From NCBI GenBank assembly GCA_913050645.1, contig CAJXAG010000018.1, positions 1 through 18,071 on the forward strand: a DNA stretch of 18,071 bases, given 5' to 3'. Below are positions 5,237-12,552 of this stretch, one piece after another. The DNA is from an uncultured bacterium (GTDB taxonomy: Bacteria; Patescibacteriota; Minisyncoccia; Phycocordibacterales; UBA918). The notes below the pieces were generated by a model. It searched no databases and had not been told where the DNA came from. It saw only the letters and a list, made by a program, of their open reading frames with translations. A program made the translations under genes and the position numbers. Positions within the stretch are counted from its first letter, which is position 1, and every line of letters starts with the position of its first letter.

Positions 5237-5561
5237 TGTAAACGTTCATTGTACATACGTATTGGTGTGTACAGATCTCTTCAGACAGGGCAGAAAAAAT
5301 AAAAACGCACGTGCGTGCGGCTTTATTTGCTGTTTGAATAAATAATCCTCTAAGCAATAAAAGGTTGTGAGACGAGTGTGGTGTGGAATTCACCACTGAG
5401 TGAGAGCTCTGCGGCATTTTCTTAGTGTCACAAACTCTTCTTTCCGGAAGTTCTGTTTAGAGGCTTATCTATTTGAACAAACTATTTCTGCTTTTCTGCA
5501 GTAACGTTTCCGACTATAACATAGTCACAAAAAAACTACTCTTGACCGAGTAGTTTTTTTG
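5237..5561 (+). ncRNA. Candidate structured non-coding RNA of about 325 nt, family not recognised
   Basis: The segment runs from the expected start of the promoter at 5203-5230 to a strong terminator at 5529-5560 and contains no ATG on the plus strand. Several stems are visible: 5251-5272 (GTACATAC with GTGTGTAC, one G-U pair); 5297-5328 (AAATAAA, 2x2 internal loop, CGCAC/GTGCG, then TTTATTT); GTGGTG/CACCAC around a TGGAATT loop near 5379-5397; and GACTAT/ATAGTC at 5512-5526. A long-range pair, AAACGTT (5240-5246) with AACGTTT (5503-5509), would close the molecule. I looked for tmRNA (tRNA-like ends, tag frame), RNase P (GAGGAAAGUCC block) and SRP RNA (GGAA-loop domain) and found none of their diagnostic parts. 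Size excludes an ordinary 6S RNA. It is either a divergent housekeeping RNA or a new one. Confidence 0.65.
5529..5560. terminator. Two-way intrinsic terminator between the ncRNA and pilB/gspE
   Basis: AAAAAAACTACTC, loop TTGACC, and GAGTAGTTTTTTT form a 13-bp stem with seven T, then G and five more T. It ends the plus-strand ncRNA and, read on the minus strand, can also end the ATPase transcript, whose stop is at 5589. Confidence 0.9.
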
Positions 5562-5588
5562 TTTTTAGCTGTCGCACATATGAGATAT

Positions 5589-7316
5589 TTACACAACGTG
5601 TGAGAGAAACGCGTCATCTTCAGGTGTACTTTTAGTTTTGAGTGTGTGTCGTCCGTCCGTCAGATCAACCACACGTTGTAATTCCTGTAGTGAGGTAATG
5701 CCTGTTAAAACTTTCCCGATCCCGTCTTCGGCCATGGTGGGGATGCCCTGCGGTACTGCAGCTTCGAGTATGACATGTTCACGCGGGTCGCGAATGACTG
5801 CTTCCTCCACCGCTTCATCCACACGTATTGCTTCATACACACCCGCACGCCCTTTAAATCCGGTGTGGTTACACTTTTCACAACCAGCTGCTTTGTAGAT
5901 CGTATATGGTTTTTTATTTGGTGGTGGGGCGGGGTGCGTGGCGATAATTTTTTCAATCGTTCGTGTCTCTTCTGATGTTGCACGGTATTGTTCTTTACAA
6001 TGTTCACACAAAACACGCACCAATCGTTGACCAAGAATGAGATTCACAGAGGATCCGATCATACGGTAATCGACTCCGAGGTCAATCAAGCGTGGGAACG
6101 CACCCACAGCGCTGTTGGTATGGAGCGTTGAGAATACTAAGTGACCTGTTTGTGCGGCATGGATAGCAGTTTCAGCAACTTCACGATCGCGGATCTCACC
6201 AACCATAATTATATCGGGGTCTTGTCGGAGTACTGCACGTAGTCCTGAAGCGAAGGTATAGTCGTCACTGGTTTGTGTTTGAACGATATCATCGAGTTTA
6301 TATTCAACAGGGTTTTCGATGGTGATAATTTTTATGCCTGGTTTATGAGTCTGTCGTAAAAAAGCATACAGTGCAGTGGTCTTACCGGAACCGGTTGGTC
6401 CGGTGGTAACAATCAAGCCATTTGGCCGCTTCAGTTCCTCTTCAAGCACACCAAGCAGGGTGTCATTGAGGCCAAGTTTGTCCATGCTAAAGCTTGCAAC
6501 CGTTGGATCCAGAAGTCGCATCACCATAGATTCACCAGCAGCACCAGGAATGATGGATGCACGCACTTCTACGTCTTTGTCGATGATTGTAAAGGTAAAG
6601 CGGCCGTCTTGTGCCTCGTTACGAACATTGAGGATCATACCTGCAAGCAGTTTAAGGCGCGAAATGAGTCGCTCGTAGAGATGCCGCTCGAGGTCGATGA
6701 CATCGTGCAATACTCCATCAAGACGGTAGCGCAGACGGATGCCAAGCTCTTCGGGTTCAATGTGGATGTCAGATGCACCAAGTGCAATAGCACCTGCAAA
6801 CATTGTTTCAAGTGTTTCTGAGATACGTCGTGCGCCGTTAAGGGTTCGTATGTTGAGAAGGTGTTCCGCGACATCTTCGGGTTTCTTGAACTTAGCAACC
6901 TGTGCGGCGATATTGTCGGTGTCGATATCTAGCGCCCCATGCTTAACGGCAACTGTGTTCTTTTGGTCTTTGTATCGTTCCCATGCATGCTCAAGGCTGA
7001 TAGTAGAGGTCATGTAGGTGGTGATCTCGTATCCGTCGTTGGTGAGTCTTTGAAGGGTCTTTTGTGTTTGAGGGTTGTTGGGGTTGCGGATGGCTATAGA
7101 CACACGTTTGCGCACCTTTTCAAATACCACCATCTTTCCCTCTTGGGCAGCTTGCTCAGGGAGTACTTTGATTGCTTCAGGGTTGAGCGTAATACCACGA
7201 AGATCAATATACTGAATACCGTACTGAAGCGATAGTGACTTAATGAGCGTCTCTTCCTCCTGGCGTCGTAATTCAGCAAGACGATCTGCGTCAAATGTGT
7301 CATCGAACTTGGGCAT
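5589..7316 (-). CDS. PilB/GspE-family type IV pilus or type II secretion ATPase
   Basis: This hexameric cytoplasmic ATPase powers assembly of type IV pili or pseudopili. The 575-aa protein has the N-terminal MshEN-like region (about 20-110), the N2 domain with SDIHIEP (about 182-188), Walker A GPTGSGKT (306-313), the Asp box ENPVEY (334-339), Walker B DIIMVGEIRD (368-377), the His box GHLVFSTLHTN (391-401), and a zinc site with C437/C440 and C479/C482. It stands alone here; inner-membrane partners (PilC, PilM-O) are not in the window. The frame stays open upstream to an ATG at 7520, but that extension is the dispersed intergenic repeat read in frame, so the start at 7316 (MPKFDDTF) is used. 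TACAAT at 7327-7332 lies 10 nt before it and there is no Shine-Dalgarno, so it is probably leaderless. PilB versus GspE cannot be settled from this sequence. Confidence 0.93.
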   Translation of the reverse strand: MPKFDDTFDADRLAELRRQEEETLIKSLSLQYGIQYIDLRGITLNPEAIKVLPEQAAQEGKMVVFEKVRKRVSIAIRNPNNPQTQKTLQRLTNDGYEITTYMTSTISLEHAWERYKDQKNTVAVKHGALDIDTDNIAAQVAKFKKPEDVAEHLLNIRTLNGARRISETLETMFAGAIALGASDIHIEPEELGIRLRYRLDGVLHDVIDLERHLYERLISRLKLLAGMILNVRNEAQDGRFTFTIIDKDVEVRASIIPGAAGESMVMRLLDPTVASFSMDKLGLNDTLLGVLEEELKRPNGLIVTTGPTGSGKTTALYAFLRQTHKPGIKIITIENPVEYKLDDIVQTQTSDDYTFASGLRAVLRQDPDIIMVGEIRDREVAETAIHAAQTGHLVFSTLHTNSAVGAFPRLIDLGVDYRMIGSSVNLILGQRLVRVLCEHCKEQYRATSEETRTIEKIIATHPAPPPNKKPYTIYKAAGCEKCNHTGFKGRAGVYEAIRVDEAVEEAVIRDPREHVILEAAVPQGIPTMAEDGIGKVLTGITSLQELQRVVDLTDGRHTLKTKSTPEDDAFLSHVV

Positions 7317-7445
7317 GTTGTTTTCTATTGTACCAAGCAAACTATATAAAAAAACCACCCAGTCCACGTATGGAAGCAGATTGATTCCATCCTTTCTTTT
7401 ACACTGTCGTCTGGCGAAGACGGAAAAACCTTTGGTTTTTCCGTA

Positions 7446-7491
7446 GACGGCAACTTCGTTGCCGTCATTGCGAGCGTTTGCGAAGTATATC
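7446..7491 (-). repeat. Dispersed intergenic repeat, second copy, with two hairpins nearby
   Basis: Read on the minus strand, CTTCGCAAACGCTCGCAATGACGGCAAC is a diverged copy of the repeat at 5063-5110. GACGGCAAC/GTTGCCGTC (7446-7466, loop TTC) is a perfect hairpin, preceded by ACGGAAAAACC/GGTTTTTCCGT (7420-7444, loop TTT). The spacer 7317-7591 otherwise holds only the gspE promoter and no gene. Confidence 0.6.
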
Positions 7492-7591
7492 CAGCTCCTA
7501 ATGAAGTTAGGGCTGGGCAATCCAGGTTGTTTATAACTGAAGCACGGCTTTCTTGCTAGGTTTTAATGAGCAAGGGTGTCCTTACGGGGAC

Positions 7592-7620
7592 TTGACCATA
7601 TCTATAAATCATGCTGTAAT
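7592..7620 (+). promoter_or_regulatory. Promoter for the lipoprotein gene
   Basis: TTGACC (7592-7597) and TGTAAT (7615-7620) are 17 bp apart, with TGC directly before the -10 box. Transcription would start near 7627, giving a short leader with a GGAG ribosome site before the ATG at 7644. Confidence 0.75.
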
Positions 7621-7643
7621 AGAAAAAAGAAAGGAGATCTCTC

Positions 7644-8066
7644 ATGAGGCTCATTATTGCTCTTTTTGCCCTTACGATCCTGAGTGGGTGCATCACTACT
7701 GTTGAGGTGACTACCTACCCTGATGCACGGCCACCTGCCCCCGGGTATCTGAACGATACCCAAAAGTGGCAGCGGGTTCAGGATCGTATTGGTCGCGTTG
7801 AGTACCTCTCACGCGGTGAGATGTTGCGCGGCACCAGTCGCTTTAGTGCCGATATTGTCCGCCGCCGTCTTGTTGCGCAGACGGGGTATTCCAACTGGGT
7901 GTGCCGGCAGCGTCGACAGTATGATGTGCGCGTGGTCCGTTGTGCGCGGGACGACAAGCTCCAGCTGTATGTTCGCTTCAATGATGCTGAGGTGTTTAAT
8001 ATGCAGCTGCAGCCTCTGTTGAGCTTTGGTGCGGCACCAGTCTTTGTTGATTGGGGTTGGCGGTAA
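7644..8066 (+). CDS. Hypothetical lipoprotein
   Basis: This 140-aa protein has a typical lipoprotein signal: MR, a hydrophobic stretch LIIALFALTIL, and the lipobox ILSGC with the lipidated Cys at position 16. The mature part starts ITTVEVTTYPDARPPAPG, a likely flexible linker, then a basic domain rich in Arg (RDRIGRVEYLSRG, RRRLVAQTGYSNWVCRQRRQ, VRFNDAEVFN) ending in VFVDWGWR. Two further cysteines (in WVCRQRR and VVRCARDD) could form a disulfide outside the membrane. No family is recognised. It is a single-gene unit with its own strong promoter, a GGAG ribosome site and a terminator. The GC content is visibly higher than in flanking genes. Confidence 0.8.
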   Translation: MRLIIALFALTILSGCITTVEVTTYPDARPPAPGYLNDTQKWQRVQDRIGRVEYLSRGEMLRGTSRFSADIVRRRLVAQTGYSNWVCRQRRQYDVRVVRCARDDKLQLYVRFNDAEVFNMQLQPLLSFGAAPVFVDWGWR

Positions 8067-8073
8067 GAAATCA

Positions 8074-8102
8074 AAAGGCTCGAACGGAACGTTCGAGCCT
8101 TT
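8074..8102 (+). terminator. Intrinsic terminator after the lipoprotein gene
   Basis: AAAGGCTCGAACG, loop GAA, and CGTTCGAGCCTTT form a 13-bp stem followed by ATTCTTTT. It lies 8 bp after the stop and just before the tsaE -10 box at 8118-8123. Confidence 0.9.
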
Positions 8103-8130
8103 ATTCTTTTCCGGTGATACAATACAGAGC

Positions 8131-8619
8131 ATGACAGAACGAGACATTTCAAAAATTGAGTCGTTAGAATTCTTAGCAGATGAAGTTTTAGCGTTAGCAG
8201 TAGAACAAACCTCAGCCGGTGCAACGGTACTCGCGTTACATGGCGACCTTGGAACTGGAAAAACAACGTTTGTACAAATACTTGCAAAGAAGCTGGGGGT
8301 GGTTGAAGTGGTTACCAGCCCCACTTTTATGTTGATGAAGGTGTATGAACTTCCAGGTGTCGATTCGTTTACCTACTTCGACCAACGGGTATTTAAAAAA
8401 CTGGTGCATGCAGATATGTATCGTATCGAAGAAGTTGACGAGATGCGCGTTCTGGGGTTTGAGAAAATGCTGCAGGAAAAAGGAGATATTATGTGTATTG
8501 AGTGGGCTGAGAAAATCACTGATATGTTACCAGCTGATACAATCCATCTTCATTTTTCACTTGAGGGTGAACGACGGTCGGTTGCGATAGAGAAACCAAA
8601 CAATGAGCAAGACTCCTAA
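8131..8619 (+). CDS. tsaE: tRNA threonylcarbamoyladenosine biosynthesis ATPase TsaE
   Basis: TsaE is the ATPase partner of TsaB/TsaD in making t6A37 on ANN-decoding tRNAs. The 162-aa protein has the P-loop GDLGTGKT (38-45), TSPTFMLMKVYE (the conserved TSPTF block), HADMYRIEE (the usual H.D.YR motif), and the C-terminal IEWAEKI. These are diagnostic. An open frame extends upstream to 8026, but that part reads through the previous gene's terminator. ATG 8131 is chosen because TACAAT (8118-8123) ends 7 nt before it, a leaderless arrangement. The last 17 bases overlap polA, implying cotranscription and coupling. A stretch near residues 70-90 (PGVDSFTYFDQRVFKKL) looks like a short insertion before the HADMYR motif. 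Confidence 0.95.
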   Translation: MTERDISKIESLEFLADEVLALAVEQTSAGATVLALHGDLGTGKTTFVQILAKKLGVVEVVTSPTFMLMKVYELPGVDSFTYFDQRVFKKLVHADMYRIEEVDEMRVLGFEKMLQEKGDIMCIEWAEKITDMLPADTIHLHFSLEGERRSVAIEKPNNEQDS

Positions 8620-11002
8620 AAAAGATACAAAAAAGAAAACACTCGTACTCCTCGATGCACACGCTATTTTGCACCGAGCGTACCATGCGTTACCTGACTT
8701 TTCTTCACCAAGCGGCGAGCCAACAGGCGCACTTTATGGAGTGATTGCAATGCTCTTGAAGATTGTTGAGGAACTGAAGCCTGATTACATCGCTGCGTGT
8801 TACGACTTGCCAAAGCCAACGTATCGACATGATGCATATAAGGACTATAAGTCAGGACGAAAGAAAACTGATGATGAACTGGTAAAACAAATCGTTCGCT
8901 CTCGTGATATTTTCAATGTTTTTAATATTCCCATTTATGAAATGGAGGGATTTGAGGCTGATGATCTTCTAGGAACGATTGCGTACCAGTTGACGCATGA
9001 AAATGGGGTGCATGTCATCATTGCATCGGGTGATATGGATACACTGCAGTGTGTAGATAAAAAACGTGTACAGGTGTATACGCTCCGCAAAGGTATTAAA
9101 GATACGATCATGTATGACGAGGCCACGGTAAAAGATCGTTTTGGGTTTGGACCAAAGTTGGTTCCGGACTATAAGGGACTACGTGGTGACCCGTCGGACA
9201 ATATTCCAGGTATCCCCGGTGTGGGCGAGAAGACCGCAACGACACTTGTCACAGAGTTTGGTTCTATTGATCAGATATATAAAAAACTTCATAAAGACGA
9301 GCAGCAGTTTCTCGATGCAGGCATCAAACCACGCATTATTAATCTCCTAAAAGAGCATGAAGAGGATGCACAGTTTTCAAAAATGCTTGCAACTATTCGC
9401 ATCGATGTACCGGTAGAGTATGTATTGCCTGAAGGGCACTGGAAAGAGGCAGCGGACACCGATGCAATCCTGTCACTGTTTAGTGAACTAGGATTCCGAA
9501 CACTTGCAGCACGTGTGAAGCACATGTTTGAACTTGCGGAAGACGTTTCCCCTGATCAGGTAGGTAGCGGTGTAAAAGACGAGGATGTTGCACGGGTGGC
9601 GATTATGTTGTGGCTCCTTGAGAGTGATCGCACCAATGCAACGTACGATGACATCATTGACTACGGTCGTTCATATTTTGAAACAATCGACTTCAAAGAG
9701 ATTGAGAAAAAACTTGCAGCAAAAATAAAAGACCAGGAACTCACCTTCGTGTTTGAAGAAATTGAAACTCCGCTGATGGAAGTGGTTACGTACATGAACA
9801 GTGTGGGGGTTGAGCTTGATACAAAGTACCTTGGAACACTTTCAAAGAAGATGCACAAAGAGCTTGATGGTTTGCAGAAAAGTATTCAAAAGCATGCAGG
9901 AGTTGAGTTTAATGTAAACTCGCCGAAGCAAGTGGGAGAAGTGCTCTACGACACGATGGAACTCAAGCCAAAGAATCAAAAGAAGACTGCGGGAGGGCAA
10001 CGTTCAACACGTGAAAGTGAACTTGAGAAAATGCGTGATGACCATCCAATCATTGGAGAGATTCTTCGCTACCGTGAGTTGCAGAAACTGGTTTCAACAT
10101 ACATTGATAACCTACCTGAGATGGTCAGCAAAGACGGACGTTTGCGCTCAACATTGCTGCAGACCGGAACAGTTACCGGGCGTATGGCAAGCAAGGATCC
10201 AAACTTGCAGAATATTCCGGTACGAACACAAGAGAGTAAGGCGATTCGGAAGGCGTTTGTTGCAGGGAAGGGTAATAAGATTGTCGCGATCGATTACTCA
10301 CAGATTGAGCTACGTATTGCAGCAATACTTTCGGGCGACGAGAAGCTTGTTGAGATTTTCAAAAACGGTGAAGATGTGCACGCAGGGGTTGCGTCACGTG
10401 TGTTTGGTGTGAAGCCAGAAGAAGTGACTAGTGATATGCGCCGAAAAGCAAAAGTGATCAACTTCGGTATTCTCTACGGCATGGGAGTTAATGCCCTACG
10501 GGCAAACCTTGGCGAGGATACCTCACGCGAGGAGGCACAGGAGTTTTTAAACGCATACTTCAACACCTTTACGCGACTTGCTGAGTACTTAGAAGAAACC
10601 AAAGGTTATGCACGCCTCCATGGTTTTACCAAAACAATGTTTGGGCGACGACGCCATTTCCCAGGAATTACTTCAAGTGCACCGTTTATCCGTGCACAGG
10701 CTGAGCGTATGGCAATCAATGCACCTGTGCAGGGGACAGCCGCAGACGCAATGCGCATTGCAATGAACAATGTCTACGCGCATATTAAAAAACGAAAGCT
10801 CGAGAATGAGGTAAAAATGCTCATGCAGGTGCATGATGAGCTTGTGTTTGAAATTGATGAAAAAGTACTCGAGAAAGAAGTGAAGAAGCTTAAGGAAATT
10901 ATGGAAGGGGTGCTTACGCAAGAGCAGACACACGGGGTACCAATTTTGGTGGATGTGGAAATAGGAAAAAGCTGGGGAGACTTAGAAACATTCCAGAATT
11001 AG
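8603..11002 (+). CDS. polA: DNA polymerase I without an active proofreading domain
   Basis: Pol I fills gaps and removes RNA primers. The 799-aa protein has the 5'-3' flap exonuclease (about 12-290): D18 in LLDAHAILHRA, E118 and D120/D121 in GFEADDL, D144/D146 in SGDMD, and GDPSDNIPGIPGVGEKTA. The C-terminal polymerase has motif A VAIDYSQIELR (catalytic D564), the O-helix RRKAKVINFGILYGMG (Phe, so ddNTP-discriminating as in E. coli), and motif C VHDELVFE (D745). Between them only about 100 residues remain where E. coli has a 190-residue 3'-5' exonuclease, and no DxE exonuclease motif is seen, so proofreading is probably lost, as in many Pol I enzymes. It overlaps tsaE by 17 bp and is transcribed with it. 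Confidence 0.96.
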   Translation: MSKTPKKDTKKKTLVLLDAHAILHRAYHALPDFSSPSGEPTGALYGVIAMLLKIVEELKPDYIAACYDLPKPTYRHDAYKDYKSGRKKTDDELVKQIVRSRDIFNVFNIPIYEMEGFEADDLLGTIAYQLTHENGVHVIIASGDMDTLQCVDKKRVQVYTLRKGIKDTIMYDEATVKDRFGFGPKLVPDYKGLRGDPSDNIPGIPGVGEKTATTLVTEFGSIDQIYKKLHKDEQQFLDAGIKPRIINLLKEHEEDAQFSKMLATIRIDVPVEYVLPEGHWKEAADTDAILSLFSELGFRTLAARVKHMFELAEDVSPDQVGSGVKDEDVARVAIMLWLLESDRTNATYDDIIDYGRSYFETIDFKEIEKKLAAKIKDQELTFVFEEIETPLMEVVTYMNSVGVELDTKYLGTLSKKMHKELDGLQKSIQKHAGVEFNVNSPKQVGEVLYDTMELKPKNQKKTAGGQRSTRESELEKMRDDHPIIGEILRYRELQKLVSTYIDNLPEMVSKDGRLRSTLLQTGTVTGRMASKDPNLQNIPVRTQESKAIRKAFVAGKGNKIVAIDYSQIELRIAAILSGDEKLVEIFKNGEDVHAGVASRVFGVKPEEVTSDMRRKAKVINFGILYGMGVNALRANLGEDTSREEAQEFLNAYFNTFTRLAEYLEETKGYARLHGFTKTMFGRRRHFPGITSSAPFIRAQAERMAINAPVQGTAADAMRIAMNNVYAHIKKRKLENEVKMLMQVHDELVFEIDEKVLEKEVKKLKEIMEGVLTQEQTHGVPILVDVEIGKSWGDLETFQN

Positions 11003-11023
11003 TAAGCTGCTTTGTTGCACTAC

Positions 11024-11071
11024 AGAAAATATTTCTCACTGTACCACCCAGTACACCTCAAAATATTTTCT
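11024..11071 (+). other. Nested hairpin in the 3' region of polA
   Basis: AGAAAATATTT (11024-11034) pairs perfectly with AAATATTTTCT (11061-11071), and inside it TGTAC (11040-11044) pairs with GTACA (11051-11055). The structure lies 22 bp after the polA stop and before the real terminator. It may be an mRNA 3' stabiliser or a remnant of a mobile hairpin. Confidence 0.45.
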
Positions 11072-11127
11072 TTGCGCGCCTCGCATCTTAACTAATTTTG
11101 AAAGTTTCTCTACAAATTTATATAAAG

Positions 11128-11156
11128 AAAAAGCGCGCCCGTTGGGCACGCTTTTT
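11128..11156. terminator. Two-way terminator between polA and the response regulator
   Basis: AAAAAGCG, C, GCCC, loop GTT, GGGC, A, CGCTTTTT form a stem with one internal C-A mismatch and a T-run on either strand. It serves polA (plus) and the minus-strand regulator ending at 11161. Confidence 0.85.
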
Positions 11157-11160
11157 TGTT

Positions 11161-11553
11161 TTATGTTTCTCCAATGGAATCAAGCCATTGTTGCATCTCC
11201 TGCGGCATGTTGGGGATACTCTTGCTTCTGAAGATGGCAAAATCCTTGAAAGCATTTCCGATAACCTCAGGAAGATCCCATCTGGTCTGTTCCCAGTACA
11301 GAACATCTTCTGAACTATGTACATAGAACGAGGGAGGATTCTCAAAAGCTCGCCAAGCACTCTGCAGCAACTCAATGCCGTTACCCCCGGGCATCTGAAT
11401 ATCTGAAATCACACCATCATGCATGTCTTCTTCAAGCAAGTTGATTGCAAGTCGTCCGTTGAGAACATGCTTCACTGTGTGTCCCCTGCTTTCCAGATAT
11501 TTTTGAATTTTTTTAGCAAAACGTGTGTCGTCTTCTACAATCAAAATTTTCAT
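11161..11553 (-). CDS. Single-domain response regulator (CheY-like receiver)
   Basis: The 130-aa protein is a receiver domain with no output domain. The acidic pair is E7-D8-D9 in MKILIVEDDT, the phospho-acceptor is D51 in VISDIQMPGGNGIELL, and a Ser (SFYVHSSED) sits at the switch position. The conserved Lys-Pro near the end is not obvious (FKDFAIFRSKSIP), and the C-terminal quarter departs from CheY, so signalling may be atypical. No histidine kinase is nearby. It could act by protein contact, for example on pilus motility, but that is inference. A GAGG ribosome site lies 6 nt before the ATG, and a TATACT box occurs further upstream, so unlike most neighbours it has a normal leader. Confidence 0.88.
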   Translation of the reverse strand: MKILIVEDDTRFAKKIQKYLESRGHTVKHVLNGRLAINLLEEDMHDGVISDIQMPGGNGIELLQSAWRAFENPPSFYVHSSEDVLYWEQTRWDLPEVIGNAFKDFAIFRSKSIPNMPQEMQQWLDSIGET

Positions 11554-11615
11554 TTTCTTTCCTCAATGTTCTATTTCTAGTATATATAGCCAAAATAACA
11601 ACAGAAAGTCAATCA

Positions 11616-11743
11616 CACCCTTACTTTACTCCTGCTTTAATGTCGTGCTTTGAGCGATACAACAGATTGGGGGTGTGGGGTCTAAAGAGTGTGCTGCAAT
11701 AGAATAATAAACAGCAAACTAAGACGGGAGTAAAGTAAGGGTG
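11616..11743. repeat. 128-bp element bounded by 17-bp perfect inverted repeats
   Basis: CACCCTTACTTTACTCC (11616-11632) is exactly complementary to GGAGTAAAGTAAGGGTG (11727-11743). The 94 bp between are non-coding. It could be the closing stem of a structured RNA leading into the hairpin at 11753-11817, or a short MITE-like element; no obvious target-site duplication flanks it. It lies between the divergent response regulator and holA. Confidence 0.65.
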
Positions 11744-11752
11744 GAATCAATG

Positions 11753-11817
11753 AAATACCGAGGTGGGACCTCAAAGAGCGACGTAAGGAGCGGGAGAGGT
11801 CGTTCCTCGGTATTTTT
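11753..11817 (+). terminator. Long terminator-like hairpin just upstream of holA
   Basis: AAATACCGAGG (11753-11763) pairs with CCTCGGTATTT (11805-11815). After a 3x3 internal loop, GACCTC (11767-11772) pairs with GAGGTC (11796-11801), leaving a 23-nt purine-rich loop. A T-run follows. It would end any plus-strand RNA coming from the 11616-11743 region, 13 bp before the holA -10 box (11830-11835). No coding gene precedes it on this strand since polA, so it implies a short RNA or an attenuator. Confidence 0.6.
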
Positions 11818-11842
11818 AAGAATCTCATGTAAAATAGTAACA

Positions 11843-12544
11843 ATGCTACATCTCTACTACGGAAACGACACTATTGTGGTACGGCAAAAAGCACATGACT
11901 TTGCTGCTGTACTAGAAAAAGACGGTGTAAAGATCGAACGGATTGACGCGGAAAACTACGCAGAAGGTGTGTTTGCTGATGTGGTGGGTGCGACCTCGCT
12001 CTTTGGAGAGCAGACACTCTACATCATAGATACACCGTCACAAAAGAAGGAAATCTACGACGATGTTATTGAACACCTTGAACAGTTTGCACAGTCAGAT
12101 AATACGTTTGTGGTTATTGAAGAGGCACTCCTCGCACCGCAGAAGAAAAAGTTTCAAAAGTACACAGAGTTTTTACAGGAGCACAAGAAGAAAGCGGATG
12201 AGCGGTTTAATGTGTTTGGTATGGCCGACTCACTTTCTTCTAAAAATAAAAAAATGCTCTGGATGCAGCTGCAGGACGCAAAGCAAGCTGGACTTTCTGC
12301 AGAGGAAATTATTGGGACACTTTGGTGGCAGCTAAAAACACTTCGTCTGGCAAAGATCACGAGTTCTGCAGCAGAGGCTGGTATGAAGGATTTTCCATAT
12401 AACAAGGCCAAACGATCTCTCACAACCTTCAAGGAAGGAGAGCTTGAGGATATTTCACATAAACTGTTGCGGGTATATCACGATGGACACCTTGGAGTAC
12501 GAGATATCGATATAGCACTCGAGCGCTTCATGCTTACGCTATAA
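11843..12544 (+). CDS. holA: DNA polymerase III delta subunit (clamp loader), short form
   Basis: HolA opens the beta clamp and is part of the clamp-loader pentamer. The 233-aa protein matches the family at HLYYGNDTIVVRQKAHDF near the start, VVGATSLFGEQTLYIID (about 55-71), an FVVIEE strand, and the C-terminal helical collar with IIGTLWWQLKTLRLAK, FKEGELEDISHKLLRVYHDGH and ALERFML. Typical HolA is about 330-345 aa, so this is a compact form. The start at 11843 is used because TAAAAT (11830-11835) ends 7 nt before it; a longer frame from 11741 reads through the hairpin. Its TAA stop lies within the -10 box of the next gene. Confidence 0.9.
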   Translation: MLHLYYGNDTIVVRQKAHDFAAVLEKDGVKIERIDAENYAEGVFADVVGATSLFGEQTLYIIDTPSQKKEIYDDVIEHLEQFAQSDNTFVVIEEALLAPQKKKFQKYTEFLQEHKKKADERFNVFGMADSLSSKNKKMLWMQLQDAKQAGLSAEEIIGTLWWQLKTLRLAKITSSAAEAGMKDFPYNKAKRSLTTFKEGELEDISHKLLRVYHDGHLGVRDIDIALERFMLTL

Positions 12545-12552
12545 TAAAGAGA

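Noticed and set aside
5237..5561. tmRNA, RNase P RNA, SRP RNA or 6S RNA
   Set aside because: No tRNA-like ends or tag frame, no GAGGAAAGUCC block, no GGAA-loop SRP domain, and the wrong length for 6S. A GGCUUAU match near 5463 alone is too short to call RNase P.
5705..7303. Several 60-110-codon frames inside the ATPase gene
   Set aside because: They overlap a strongly supported gene and have no family features or start signals.
7317..7520. N-terminal extension of the PilB/GspE ATPase
   Set aside because: The extra 68 residues translate the intergenic repeat and cross the TACAAT box; family similarity begins at MPKF.
11735..11817. T-box riboswitch before holA
   Set aside because: AGGGTGGAA and GAGGTGGGACC recall the T-box sequence, but the full AGGGTGGNACCGCG block, a specifier loop and an aminoacyl-tRNA synthetase target are missing.
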